Source: Urechis unicinctus (taxonomy: Eukaryota > Annelida > Polychaeta > Xenopneusta > Urechidae). From it: DNA of 64,000 nt. The position numbers and the translations under genes are program-made. The stretch spans positions 25,836,498-25,900,497 of the forward strand of contig CM067343.1 in assembly GCA_034190875.2 (NCBI GenBank). The letters run 5' to 3'. Each line of letters begins with the position of its first letter. Position 1 is the first letter of the stretch. This document shows, piece by piece, positions 49,430 to 61,635 of this stretch. Below the pieces are notes generated by a model. It was not told the DNA's origin and did not search any database. It saw only the letters and a program-made list of their open reading frames with translations.

Positions 49430-49736
49430 CACGCTTGGCTGCCGTTGCGATTGTCGAGCGTGCTCATTTGAACTGACACTTAACAGCTTTAACGTGATAG
49501 CAGTCACAGTTACAATTACTAGGCAAAACACAATTCCCTGCACTTTGATATCTAGTTCTTGTTGATATATAAACCAGAAAAAGAAATACATTTTTAAAGA
49601 AAGGCTTGTACAAGTTTTACCTGATGTCAATTTAACGTTGTTCATTAGTATGATCGCACCGTTCTTGCTCTTGATAAGAAATGATCCGTCATACGAACAG
49701 TTGTCATCTGTTGTGCTGGCCCTTTTTTTCGTTGGC
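49427..49736 (-). other. Candidate exons of a membrane protein C-terminus
   Basis: A minus-strand frame stays open for about 100 codons. The first part (49,736 down to 49,621) follows a possible acceptor (gtgtgcag) and reads [17 protein letters not shown], then [12 protein letters not shown]. It ends at a good donor, CAG/GTAAAA. A 63-base possible intron with a pyrimidine-rich tttctttttctgg follows. The second part reads [20 protein letters not shown] and so gives a single membrane span, then [15 protein letters not shown] and a TGA stop. This plan, an outside domain, one span and a short tail, fits a type I membrane protein. The 63-base gap is a multiple of three, so the frame is open with or without splicing. 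No family is recognised, although the [18 protein letters not shown] pattern vaguely recalls a cadherin-type strand. No poly(A) signal was seen. Confidence 0.27.
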
Positions 49737-49765
49737 CTGCACACCACAGTAGGGTTGTCCGTAAG

Positions 49766-49781
49766 TATATATATATAAATG

Positions 49782-49841
<60 letters not shown>

Positions 49842-50155
49842 TAGATAGAGATATATATATATAGAGAGATATAGAGAGATATGAATATATATATATATAT
49901 AGATATATATATATATATGTATATATATGTATATATATGTAAATATATATCTCTCTATGATATATATCTATATCTCTCTCTATATATATCTATAGAGGGA
50001 TATCTCTATTATATATATATCTCTCTCTCTCTATATATATATATCTGTCTCTCTATCTCTATATTTATATATCTCTAATAAATATAATCCCTATCTCTCT
50101 ATCTATATATATATATATCTATCTCTCTATCTATATATCTATATATATATATATT
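49766..50155. repeat. Composite TA, GA, CT microsatellite
   Basis: (TA)n passes into GATA/GAGA-rich and then CT-rich units, making inverted repeats as at 14,541-14,920. It directly abuts block D of copy 2. Confidence 0.95.
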
Positions 50156-50159
50156 TCTC

Positions 50160-50625
50160 ACAACTATGAGCATATAAGTGCAGTGATCGTATATTTGTTA
50201 TCTGTCATGTAAACTGAGGCTGCGGTCCTACGATCGGAATGTGTTGCTGATTGTTAAAGGATGATAATTCATCTGCTGTGACAATATCGAAGTAATCCGG
50301 TTAAGAGCGATATTAAAAGTGGAAGTATTGGAACCTAAGAGGTTCTTTTGATGATGCATACATAGTGATGTGTCTTAATCTGGACGCATCTGGTGGCACA
50401 TATAATGCTGCGCGTGATACAGCTCGATATATGCGACTGTTTAGAAGCACATATGGCGTTAGCAGTCAATGAAGTGCCTTGGTGGTAGTTAAGTGTCCAT
50501 AAATGCTTTTAGCCGGAAGAGAATAGAGGCAAATGGCAAATATAAACGTCCCATCTGGATAGCTACGAGCTGAGTGCTCTCTTATCATACACTTTCGCTA
50601 ATTAAACAAGTGAATAGATTTATAT
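50160..50625 (+). repeat. Block D, copy 2
   Basis: This is the partner of 20,440-20,880. It begins at caactatgagcatataag / caactacgatcatataag, exactly where the preceding microsatellite ends. Confidence 0.85.
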
Positions 50626-50689
50626 AATCATGTTAAGTAAAGCTATGTCAATAAATTTATGTTAATGTTTGTTTCGCAATCTTAACTTA

Positions 50690-50760
50690 ATGTTTATATA
50701 TGCGACAAGGCTCTTTGGGGATCAGCATATTTCTCAATGTAACTGCAAGTAAGCATATCT
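50690..50760 (+). repeat. Short block F-like fragment
   Basis: A short stretch with gcgacaaggctctt and tctcaatgtaactgcaa resembles 23,135-23,205 (acggcaaggttctt and tctcaatgtaactgcaa). It is out of order relative to the main F block. Confidence 0.45.
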
Positions 50761-53309
50761 GACAAGTTTTAATAATTCACTATGCATCCAAACCTCTTTA
50801 ATCCGTGAATATGACGAAGTGGAATGCCGATTACCCGATCCTTTTTCCTTCTAAACGATAGTATATCTTTCATTTGTAGGACAGCGATGAGTCCCTCGGT
50901 ATTAGTTGAAGATGACATATCCGATTATTTTGAAGCAATTTCAATTTACAAACAAAGATGTTATTCAGAGAAGGCATGCATGACACGGGAATCTTGCATA
51001 TTTAGTTCGAATTGATATCCATATATGCATCCCACAACGTCTGTACTAATTATTACAATGGCTTACCTCAAACGGTTAGTGTTGTCTCTGGATTTAACTG
51101 CTGAAAATGTCGGATACCAGCTAGCTGAAACTGTCACCCACAAGCATGAGAGATTATGTTAATACCGCTTCCGCGGCTATATATACAGCTTTCCAGCAAG
51201 CAGCCATAACTACCTTGACGTCCAAATATTCAATTCAAATATATAAGTTCAAAGGTATTGAGTGTTAAATTGTTTTATGCAGTCTAACAATACAGGTAAT
51301 AGCGGTTAACATTATATCTGTAATATGGGTAGCAATCAATTACATTATCAATATCAATTAACCATATTGTTAACTAGCTATTAACAATGAGAGACCATGC
51401 GCATCATTATTGATCCAGAGGAAGAACAGTTCACATAAATGTCTGCTTTTCGTTAACGAATGGATGGACGTGTTGTTTAAACTATTGATGAGCGTGTTGT
51501 TCAAAGTATTGTCAGACATTTCGTTCTTTTATTTATATCCATTGGATGACTTTGATCCAATTATTCATGATGGTCATATAAGCTATTTAAACAGTTATAT
51601 GGCCAGAACATCCGTACTGTGGAATATTACTAAATGTAAGGGATATTAATAGAAATTATTATAAAATTGCAAATACATGGTCTATATATAGCATAATCAA
51701 GAAGTAAATAGTTTGTTAGAATATTTTCGTGTTAAACACATAAAAATTACGGAAGGTTTTTGAAGAAGTAACTTACATAATTTTGAAACTGATGTTAGGT
51801 TAGCAGTGTCCGTAAAAGACACATTGCATATAGGACCGCTAATAACGTGCTGCTGTTGAAATTTAAATTTAAAATGGGGCTCTGTTTTTTTCATTATCAA
51901 GTTAAAGGTGAACGATGTTTAATGTTTAGTTGGAGGTAAACGTTTGTTAATGCCTAGTAAGAGGTAAACTTCTGATAAAAGGAACACAGTACTTATTGGA
52001 CCTTACTGTATGGGTATTGCAATGTATAATGGTACCGAAGTTGCAAAAAGTGAATGGGGTACATTCTATCCCGTTGTCAACCGTCAAACAAATATATGGT
52101 TTTGGTTAAGAAAATTTAGCACATGTCAGAACAGCTAGTTGTTGCATTGAAGTTATATCTTAGTAACCTGGGTACGATACCTTTCCATTATGCGCAGAAT
52201 AATTTGACATTCAGTGATCTCTCAGTATCGATATACGGAAAAGATGCATGCATATTTTCCAGGTCAACGCGTATATCTATACTGAATATTCACCGTGTTT
52301 GTTTGGAATGAACAACTCCAGAGAATAATGTATAGACACTGTCAGAGTAAGCTGTGACTGTGCATCAAACAGTTCAAGTGCTAGATCTTCATGAAGAGAA
52401 AACGTCTGAAAACGCGCTGTAAATGGCAAATAACCAGTGATATTATTTGACAACAGTCTAATTAAACAATCCACGTTGACACTGCAGTGGGTGCTGGATA
52501 GGAGCGTTTGTCAACGTAGTTGTCTTGTTGCACAAGTTAAGATTAAGTGTCTAGTTTTTGGTTCACTTGAAAAGTAGAGATTTAATTACCTTACCTTACC
52601 TCATTGATTGCACTTGATTCAGCCAAAATTACTTCCAATGCCAAACATATACTAGCGTTACGACAAGTTATTTCGTTTCATTGCAGTGAATTATGTCATA
52701 TCAGCGGAGTATTCATGATAGGCAAAGAGATGTGCAGTGCTTAAGACAAATAATGGCAGGTGTTAAATAACCACCGCTGGCATCGTTAAAATAAAAATTC
52801 TGCATTTCATTGTTACCCGCCGATTTCTCCCAGTTGTTAGAAAAAGAACATTAAGAGGAATCTATGTAATATCAAGCACGAAAGAGCATCTAAAAGCTCG
52901 TTCTTCTTCTGATTCATGGCATTGACCATGAGACAATCAAAATGGTTAATGTGGATTGAACTGATATTGCCAGCGAGTTGTCTATTTATTGTGTAAAAGG
53001 ATAATCTCCCAGGGAGAACTGTGTGTAAATCGTGTGATATCCATATTGAATCGTGATCTGCTTAGAAGGTTTGAGATCGAGTAAGTAGAAGTTATAATAT
53101 TTGAATCTCGTACAACAGGATGATTATCATTAGGTGTGCTTATTAAAGTACACTGATATAGATTATCCGATGCAGTTTATTCTCACATGTGTGATCGTTT
53201 TTATGTTGAAATCGAGAATTTCAAAAAGCATGTACGCATACAAACGAAGGCTCTTATAGACATTTCGGAATTATAAGCAGGCAATGCAACAGCTTCTGTA
53301 TTGTGTTAT
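50761..53309. other. Unassigned DNA, no gene seen
   Basis: In copy 1, D and D2 are adjacent, so this 2.5 kb is an insertion here or a loss there. Open frames are 79 codons or shorter and show no domain. Confidence 0.5.
51906..51982 (+). repeat. Diverged minisatellite, 28-bp unit, 2.75 copies
   Basis: Three consecutive units start aggtgaacg, aggtaaacg and aggtaaact at a spacing of 28 bases, each continuing with a ttaat/gataa word. Confidence 0.75.
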
Positions 53310-53700
53310 TGTTAATTGTAGACAGCGAGGAGGGTGGTCTCTCAATGCAATGCTCCTGCGGACTCATAAAAGCCATTCGCATGACTCTTACAGCACGTAC
53401 TGTTTCTTTGTCACATATTGGTTCAGTTGCTCAACCTGGACTATTTAACTTCCTCTGCGTTTGCCATACGTTATTTTGCTAAGCATCGTGCTCGTGCCAT
53501 TGTATAGAGAGAGTCTAGGGACAAACCCGCTTGACTAGAATTCGCATATAAATGCACCATTGACTATTACTTGATTAACCAAAATCATGTCCAAGAAAAC
53601 CTTTAGTTTTCAGAGGGTGATTGCTGTTTTCGGCTACTAGTGAAAGGTGAACAATTCTAACACTACGACAGACTTGAGTGATAATATATGGTATTTCAGG
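53310..53700 (+). repeat. Block D2, copy 2
   Basis: This is the partner of 20,925-21,385. Key words are caatgcaatgctcctgcgg, catacgttattttgct and gcatcgtgctcgtgcc. Confidence 0.85.
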
Positions 53701-53749
53701 TGCTTCCTGTAGTCATGATAACAAAATTATATACAACTTAAACATAAAT

Positions 53750-53898
53750 AAATATATATATATATATTTATATATATATATATATACATATAATATATAT
53801 ATACGCTTATATAATTACATATATATATATAATGTATATTATATTCATATAAATGTATATATATATATATCTATATGATATATATAAATTTATATAGA
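53750..53898. repeat. Imperfect TA-rich microsatellite
   Basis: Interrupted (TA)n after block D2, in the same relative place as the AC/AT tract at 21.5 kb in copy 1. Confidence 0.95.
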
Positions 53899-55604
53899 GC
53901 GAGAGAGGATCAGAGTATATTTATGGCAGAAGTAAAGTTTTCGCGTTTTTATCTGCGGTTGGGATTATGTTCGATGTGCTTTGTGTATAACAAAACCTCT
54001 GTTGAATGTTTGTAATACAGGTTGTGCGGCACACATATGCAGAGCATCTTTGATTCATAATACTAGATTGAGATCTTGAAAATAGGTAATGCTTTCGTTT
54101 GTGCAATTTCTAGGCATGCATAGTTGGTTATTAGGCGCAGCATCACGCTATATAATTAAGCGCTTGATTGGCAAATGGGTTCAGTGAATCTTTCCCAGCA
54201 TCTTCATTGCGGTGACTCACAATAGTAACTATGATGTACTGAACAGTTGCTGCTAAAATTGATATGCAAAAAGTCTCTCGTGTAGGCTCTTATACAGCAA
54301 GGACATTACGGGCCGAAAGTGCATTATTCTGATGAGTAATATATTATAATAAACATGGGAGTGCATTCTTTAGGTCAATTCGACGCTTCAATAATGGCAG
54401 AGAGTGCATAAACATTAGACAGCGGATGCCTACAGCATGTGCTCGAAGGTTCATAGCTACGCTACGCTTGTTCACTCAAACCTGTGCCCAAGAGCCGCGT
54501 GCTGCATTTTCATAACGTCTTCAAAAACCATGTGGCATTCTCTGATTAATTTGGAGGCATTGTCGCCCAGACCAATCAGATGACTCCATATCTAAACCAG
54601 ACGCCAAGCCCTCAGACGCTGGATCAACAGTCCCATCTTTTTTTGTTGATTTCATTGTAAGAAGAAACGGCAATGACGGAGGGAATTGTGGCAGTAAATG
54701 GTAAATGCTTCTTGCATCATTTCTTGGGTAGTCAAATTGCCACTTAGGAGAAACAATGTTTTTTTCTGAGTAACACAAAAACAATATCATCACCAAACTC
54801 TGACTGCTCACCGTCTGTGGCGGCTGTTGAAGATTGACATGTGTACAAGCATATAATTTATAGCGAAGTAAGCATCAATTCAAGGATAGATACATATAGT
54901 CGATCGAAATTGTGTAAACATTTACCCTTAAAGTGTACATCCACACTCTTGCAGTTGGATGCGCAGCTACAGGTTGAGATAACATGCCCCCCACCCAGCC
55001 CCAATGCACCAGGCGGCTACGCTGATTCAAACGTTCCCAAGAAAACAACCGCTTCCCTACCATAGTAGTATCCCAATATCTAGGCTGTAAATAATGTCTA
55101 ATTTGGAAGTGTGATTGCATTCACCTATTATTTAACTGCCATCATTCAATGCGTCTTCCGTGTTTGTATTGTGCAATTTGCTCTACTGGTTATTTTGTGA
55201 ATTGCATATATTCCGCTCACATGTCATATTTACACTGCGAATATATCACTTGTGTCATTTGGCTTAAGAAGCAGGTGCCGTTGTCAAGAGGCATGACACT
55301 ACGGCAATTTGATACATATGAGATATATTGGCCTGTGAATATTGTAAAGTAGTAAGATGGGTAAGATTAGCTGCATTTCGTTGCATTTCCGTGTCTCAAA
55401 TGCGAATAACATATTTTTATGAATTGCATACAATTGGCTATAGACGAATGGTCATGCGCTCGACCAGTACCAAGACGTTTTAAGTGCCACGTGTAGAGTG
55501 GTTGTAAATATCTTCAATGGCGTCATGTGAAAAATAAATATTCCCAATATTTACTAATCTGTTCGTGTGCTTGTACGTTAATACTAAAAGAGATGAAATA
55601 TATT
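53899..55604. other. Unassigned DNA, one candidate exon
   Basis: In copy 1 the microsatellite is followed directly by E, so this 1.7 kb is specific to copy 2. Apart from the candidate at 54,472-54,591, I see nothing. Confidence 0.5.
54472..54591 (-). other. Candidate terminal coding exon
   Basis: After a possible acceptor (ggtttag, AG at 54,592-54,593) a minus-strand frame of 39 codons runs to a TGA at 54,472. It includes LIGLGDNASKLIRECHMVF and MKMQHAALGHRFE and looks like an amphipathic helix. A different frame on the same strand is open for 96 codons at 54,521-54,811 and overlaps it, so at most one is real. No family is recognised. Confidence 0.15.
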
Positions 55605-56330
55605 GAGTAGGTGCATACTGCCAGCTACAATAATTGTGTTGACAGAAAGGCTTGTTTGATAAAGGCGTATTGGCGCCATACCAGCTGCAGTTAGCATCAG
55701 ATTCTCGTCGTATTAGCTTCCTTCATGATTCAGGTGCTTCAGATCGTTGGCAATGTGTGGTGTTTTCTTGGAGTTAAGAAAAGACGCGGGCAAATCATAG
55801 GTGTTCTGTAAACATTCAATATTGACCCATGCAATCAATTGAGACACTCGACCCTCCCAATTAACTCTGACACGAGGAAACGCCGCACATCTTTCTATCC
55901 GGCAAGCTCACGTAGGTTTCATGTTAAGACTGCATTATGATATTTGAAGTCTCTCTTAGTATAGTATATATCGAGACAAACTGTTTTTTTGTAATAATCT
56001 GAGATGGAGCTTTGGGAAGTACGACAAGACACGGAAAAATATGAGCGTTGGCCTCGTTAGCCACACGCCCATTGCATATCTGCAACGGTAGCGATGTCGA
56101 CACTTCGTTTTATTTTACCTTACTCTAATGTGCTCAACTGGTGAATTGATGTGGAAAATGAAAACAAATAACAAACAGCTTGGGTTTTTTTCTCATGTTG
56201 TGTTGATGCAGTGTTTAAGCTTGTGCAGAAATGCGACATTGTTATTGCCTTAATGCGTTTACAATCGTATTAGAAATAGTGTTTATATATTGCAATGATC
56301 TATTCACAGTTTCTGACTACATTGACATGA
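55605..56330 (+). repeat. Block E, copy 2
   Basis: This is the partner of 21,745-22,490. It keeps gacccatgcaatcaattgag and gacactcgaccctccca, which the 21.7-kb copy lost but the 19.2-kb copy retains in related form. Confidence 0.85.
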
Positions 56331-59300
56331 TAACGAACCGTCATCGGTCGGAAACATTGGCGCCGTTTGTCAATTGTGATTGCATAACCATAACCGCATT
56401 CACAAATAGCAATCGAAATACAGATGTTCAATGTAGCTCAAAGTTTCGGAGGCGAAACAAAGGCTAGTAACACGTCAGTAAGTAGAAGTCTCGCAATCAG
56501 TGGTTATTAGCAATCTAAGTAGTAAATACATTTTTTCACAGCATTCCGACTATGTCTATACATATTCCTCATGTGACACCGATCCGGCATTGTTTGAACA
56601 TATCGGTTCTCTCCAAATTTGAGATGATATTCACTATGGTTAAATGGCGGGTTTGTAAGCCACTGATGGATGCATCGTTACAATATATTAACAGAAAGTG
56701 CATGGACTTGTACTGAATCAACTTGCCCAATGTGTAGTTCTCCACTGATCAATGTTTACTTAGCAACCATAGGATGTATTTTGAAATTAATTAGGCTACA
56801 CATTGTTACTTTGGTGTTATCTTCTGTATGCTGTGCAATCGGTTATTCGAGATAACAAGAAGATGTCATGTAATCTTTTCTCGGCATATATGTACGATCG
56901 CGAAGTCTTTTTATTGATATGCAATTACGTTTACTCAAATATTAACCGTATGTCTTAAGAGTGTTAAATCACTGACCTTATTCATTTTCGCGAACAAATA
57001 AGAAAAAAAACCAGACTGCCGCCCACATTGTCTGAAGTCATAGGTAATGATCAGGGAGCTTGTTACAGGCAAGAAATCGCACACCGTCCGTGCTAAAAGA
57101 ATAATGAAATAGGGGCTATATGCGTGGGCATATATTCAACGAATTCTAGAAACAGTTATATTTGGCAACAAATGTCACATGGTATGTCTGCTTAATTAGA
57201 CGACATACAAGTGCTAGTATTTTCGACTTTTATTCGATTTCATTATCTTATTTCCATGGGATATTGTTGTAATTGGAAACAATGATAGTGCATAAGCTGG
57301 CGTAAATTAATGCATAATATTTTGCACAAATAACTTTTTTTTTCTCACAATTACACAGCCAATTTCTGACGGATTGTCAAAAGGAACAAATGGCACATAA
57401 ATTGTCTCTCGGAGGAAATGTATTGTCAGAGAGTGATTGCTGTTGCTTTAGCGTGTACTGCTATGCATAGCTTGCATCTGGCTTAAGACTTGGTGGTATG
57501 CATGATGGTGTGCTCTTTGAAGCCAACAAAGACAAATTACGTAATCATTTACTTGTTGTGATTGGCATGTCACTTCATTGTATACTCACAATATGATAAC
57601 AATCAAGTATCGATGTATTCATAACGCGTTTATATTCTAACGCTGGCTCGTATGTGCAACTCGAACTCGAGAAGCAACGCGCGCTAGGAATAACTTAAAC
57701 CTACGATTACAGGAGGCAGTAAGTACTGTAAGCCTATAAGTACCTATTAGCTTGATCCGTCGTTGAAGGGTGTTTTATGGATTGTAGGTGTGAAGGCTGT
57801 TCCTTGTTTCTATGAATATTTAATATCAGCATCTGTTGCACAACAGAGCGAGGCAAACCGCACCTGTCATTTATCATGCAGCATATTGCACGTTTATCAG
57901 ACACTGCTGTCGTTAGATACACTTACAGGGCTCGTAGCGCACATACATATAACAGGATCACAATAAAAGCACTGTGTGCGTGGTTGAATACCCCTACTGT
58001 TTATGTGCCATTGTTCTTGAAAGCATTCAAAATATGAATTGTCTGTCTGTTCGGGTTTTCCCACACAGATAGACTAGTGTGATTTCAATCGCTAGGCTGT
58101 CAAGTCACCTGTTATTGATGTAGAGCTTATATCCATTGGACGACATGTGCCGGTGCTGGATGACACACGTGTTAACAAAAAAGGATTATCAGCGCAGCGC
58201 AGCAGTTACATTGATATTCATTTGAATATTTAATGAATCTATCGTGATTTTTAATTCACCTGATATTCACATTAGAATGTATATGTAATCATGATGCATC
58301 AACGAAACAGTACCTTGAAATGTGATGTGTTTGTGTTCAAGTGTTGGAATAACGGAAGTACAAGTCACATGGCCAGTGATTAAATTGGCTCCAAAGGTAC
58401 TGATATTCAAACCTTATTACTGTGGCAATAGTGAAGTCGCAGGTTCCTGTGAACAGGACTGAATAGGCTAGGAAACGCAATTTCCCACATCATCCGTGCT
58501 TTGTTTTCAAACCCGATGTTTTCACTATGCAACATTCAGTAAAGAGCCGACTCTTGCGACTTGAATATGAGATCCTAAATTATTACACATCCATGCATGG
58601 TAATTAAGTCTAATCTTATAGTTTGGCCTTACAATCATGACATTTCTATAAACATTATTTCGTAGCTGTTAATTGAAATGGCAGTTAAAGGCACTTTGGC
58701 CAGTTTTTTTCACTATATTCAGTTATAAAATCAACCTAAGTTTTGATAGTTGGATCAATCTCTATACCAGTCGAAATAATTTTGTTGTTTATATGACCTG
58801 AATAGGAAACCATCCGAGCTGTAAATCTTGATTATATTTCGCTTGCATTCAATTCACCTAACGATGAGGCGACAAAATGTAGTATAATATGTTAAATGCC
58901 AGTTATTAGCTATGATTAAGACCGAACCCAATATGTGTCAGTATGAAATATAACGCACGTAACTTTTGAAGTCATTACCGCACATATCGCGAGGTTGAAT
59001 TTATAAACAAGTATTATATTTTAAACAAAGCAACAATACAAATCGCTACCATCACCATTTAAGTCGATGAATCACTGATTCGCAGCATGCAAATATTACG
59101 AAAAGTCTCAACCTATATCTCTAATTTTTCTTGGAAAGAAGCACCAGGCCGCAGCAGGCACTATCACTCATGTTGCGCACCCACTAACCCAATATTTGGT
59201 CACAGATGGTATTCAACATACTCCTGGCAGGTCATGGCCGCCCTACCATGGGCCAGTGTCAGGCCAAACACTTCGTGATTAAGTTTCGTTGCTGTAACAC

Positions 59301-59394
59301 AAGGCACTTCCTTACGCTGTTTGTATAGACGTGATTAAATTTCACCGAGAGCATAACTTGGCCTGCAGCTGTTATATAAAAATGTCTTGTCGAC
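56331..59394. other. Unassigned DNA, no gene seen
   Basis: In copy 1 only about 300 bases separate E from F, so most of this 3 kb is specific to copy 2. A short word (tcagagagtgattgctgtt) near 57,426 resembles the end of block D2 at 53,612. Open frames are short and domainless. Confidence 0.45.
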
Positions 59395-60130
59395 GATAAT
59401 TGTTTAGGCTCTGCGTCATATATAGTGATGAAAATGGGGAGAGAACTATTTCTGATGCCAATCATTTGATATGTCGCAAGAAGCGATAGTTTACGATCTT
59501 TAACCTAGTTTGTTATAAACAAACCATTCACAACAGTGCCTGCCTTATCAGCCAATGTACAAGCACCCTGCTAAACATGTATGTCTCTTGAATCGTTTGG
59601 AACCATCTCCTCTCTCCGAATGATAAGTCAATATTTGGCAAGTACGTTCAATACGGCTGAAAGTGGGCTGTTAACGGTAATGGACGCATGTACATGAGTC
59701 CGTATGTTTGCACCAGAAATGCATTAGAGTCATATCAACGCGTGCGGCTTAATGCAATGGTATGACAAAACGGAAAACAAGGGTATAAGCAAACAGGTAT
59801 ATAAATCGTGATGATATGTGATTCTTGGTGATGTATAGGGTAGTAAACTGCATTTAGGGACAACATGAGAGAATGGTAAAGCACATACAGACTCGTAGGT
59901 TGTTTTGAAAATCGTAAACATGGTCACTTTAAATGCACTTTCGTTAATTATACTGGTGATTAGAGAAATGCATAAATATTGTATATGAACGGAGACATCA
60001 AATATAGCTATTGCACATTATTGATTGCTGAACAATATGAATGACATTTATTAACCGCAAGGTTCATTGGTAATCATCACTGTTTGTTCTCAATGAAACT
60101 GCATTAAACCACCCTTTTTATTACCACGTG
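59395..60130 (+). repeat. Block F, first part, copy 2 (with insert)
   Basis: The ends at 59,395-59,470 and 59,880-60,130 match 22,800-23,230, with about 400 unmatched bases between them. Confidence 0.75.
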
Positions 60131-60269
60131 CACAACTTTTTTAAGGTCTTATTCTGTTATAATGTTTCTATGTTATGCAATTTGCTACCGGGCAAGACAA
60201 GTAGCGACGTGATGCGGTGGCGATAGCGGCATAACTTGTTTTAGTGTGCATAGCTTGTTGTTGCAGTGT

Positions 60270-60440
60270 TCGAGTTCAGCAACCTTACAAATCAGAGGAA
60301 ATGGCAATTAAACATTAATAGCTGACAGCCAGGATTTATTACATTGGATACAAATAACACGGAAAAAGACCGGGGCTGATTTTACTGATGTTTAGGCGTT
60401 TTAATCGAAGTGGGCTATAAATGCCTCAAGTTGGTTATAA
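60270..60440 (+). repeat. Block F, middle part, copy 2
   Basis: This is the partner of 23,600-23,790. Confidence 0.75.
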
Positions 60441-60449
60441 CGACCACCC

Positions 60450-60610
60450 GTATGTCAATGTTAACAATGTTAACTTACAATTCACTTTCATATTTATACT
60501 AATCAACAGAGAGACAATATGCTGCTATGGAATAGTAAATAGACACATCTAGATACTGTTCCAATGTGTCAACAAAAATCGATCGATACCACACAAGACC
60601 AGATGCACAC
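60450..60610 (+). repeat. Block F, last part, copy 2
   Basis: This is the partner of 24,610-24,760. The two copies are nearly identical in taaatagacacatctagat and ctgttccaatgtgtcaacaa. Confidence 0.85.
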
Positions 60611-60799
60611 TGTGAGGACGTGTGCTTTGAATGGTTATGTAGTTACTTTTTGCGTTTGTGACTTTTGGCAGTCATATACGAGTGCATGAATTGCCTGTGT
60701 GAACAATGACGTTTGCCCATGTGCTTCGAATCATAATCATGGTTTATGTTGCGTTAAGGATTTTTAGCTGACAATCACAATAGAGGTTTATGTAACTTG

Positions 60800-61180
60800 T
60801 AAAATCATAGACCAATTATTAGTTGGACAGAATGCACGTTGATTTCGGTTATCTCATTTTAGTCTGTTGAATAAGTTTTTGCGGTGCCATGTAGTTACAT
60901 TAGAGTTGGTAATGCGAGACACGGTTAAGCCGGAGTAATCAGCTTGTTTCGGTGTAATTTGCCTAGTTTTATCTTTATTGCCTCATGGATGCCATCATAG
61001 CAAGCGTGGACTATATACCTACCTAGCTATGTAAGCTTATACCCTTACTTGATATGTCCACTATAATCTGTTTAATGAGAGCTATGTCTCGTCCTTTATC
61101 ATACCGATATCATTTTTCTGTGCCATGGTGTATTGTTACATTTCTAAACACATCCTTTGAGATGCAGCTATGGCTGTTCA
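60800..61180 (+). repeat. Block G, second copy, possible start of a third unit
   Basis: This is the partner of 4,970-5,375. In copy 1, G lies between A2 and A3. Here it follows F and is followed by H, so a new, rearranged unit may begin at about 60.6 kb. Confidence 0.75.
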
Positions 61181-61489
61181 CATTTAATATCACTGAACGT
61201 TCCGACCAAATGACTGGTCGTTCCCAAGTAAAGCTTTAAGCATGTTAGAGTTACTGGTTGCATTTTACTAGCCACGCTTGTTCATTGAAACACTTGATAG
61301 ACAGATATTGGCCTAATTCGTAGGCCGATGATAAGACTTTTATAGTTATACCAGAGCCACGAACTATACAAATAAGGAAGGACATATACTCAAAGCGCAT
61401 AATGTTTAATAATCACCACCGGTGTCTATTGCGCTGTGATATTATTTTGGAAACACAATGATCCTTTGCTACAGTCCTTCACAAGTAAA

Positions 61490-61635
61490 TACATGTCTCA
61501 CTTGACATGCTGCGCCACCATTGTGTTTTTTTCTGAATCTTATACAACACCTTCGACTGCGTTCAACATAAGGTTATCATAACTGCAACTGCCAAAATGC
61601 TATTATTGCGGAATAAGTGATCACTTCATCTAATT
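61490..61635 (+). repeat. Block H, second copy
   Basis: This is the partner of 32,195-32,350, sharing catgctgcgccacc and tgaatctta. Confidence 0.6.

Larger units (their letters stand above)
48560..49450. promoter_or_regulatory. CpG-richer island with two CRE palindromes, possible promoter
   Basis: This stretch is visibly richer in G+C and CG dinucleotides than its surroundings. It contains two perfect cAMP-response palindromes (TGACGTCA) at 48,645-48,652 and 49,422-49,429. A candidate first coding exon with a good splice donor lies about 180 bases downstream of the first palindrome on the + strand. I see no clear TATA box. The promoter reading is inference. Confidence 0.3.

Noticed and set aside
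57424-57460. tcagagagtgattgctgtt word resembling the end of block D2
   Set aside because: The match does not extend on either side enough to call a copy.
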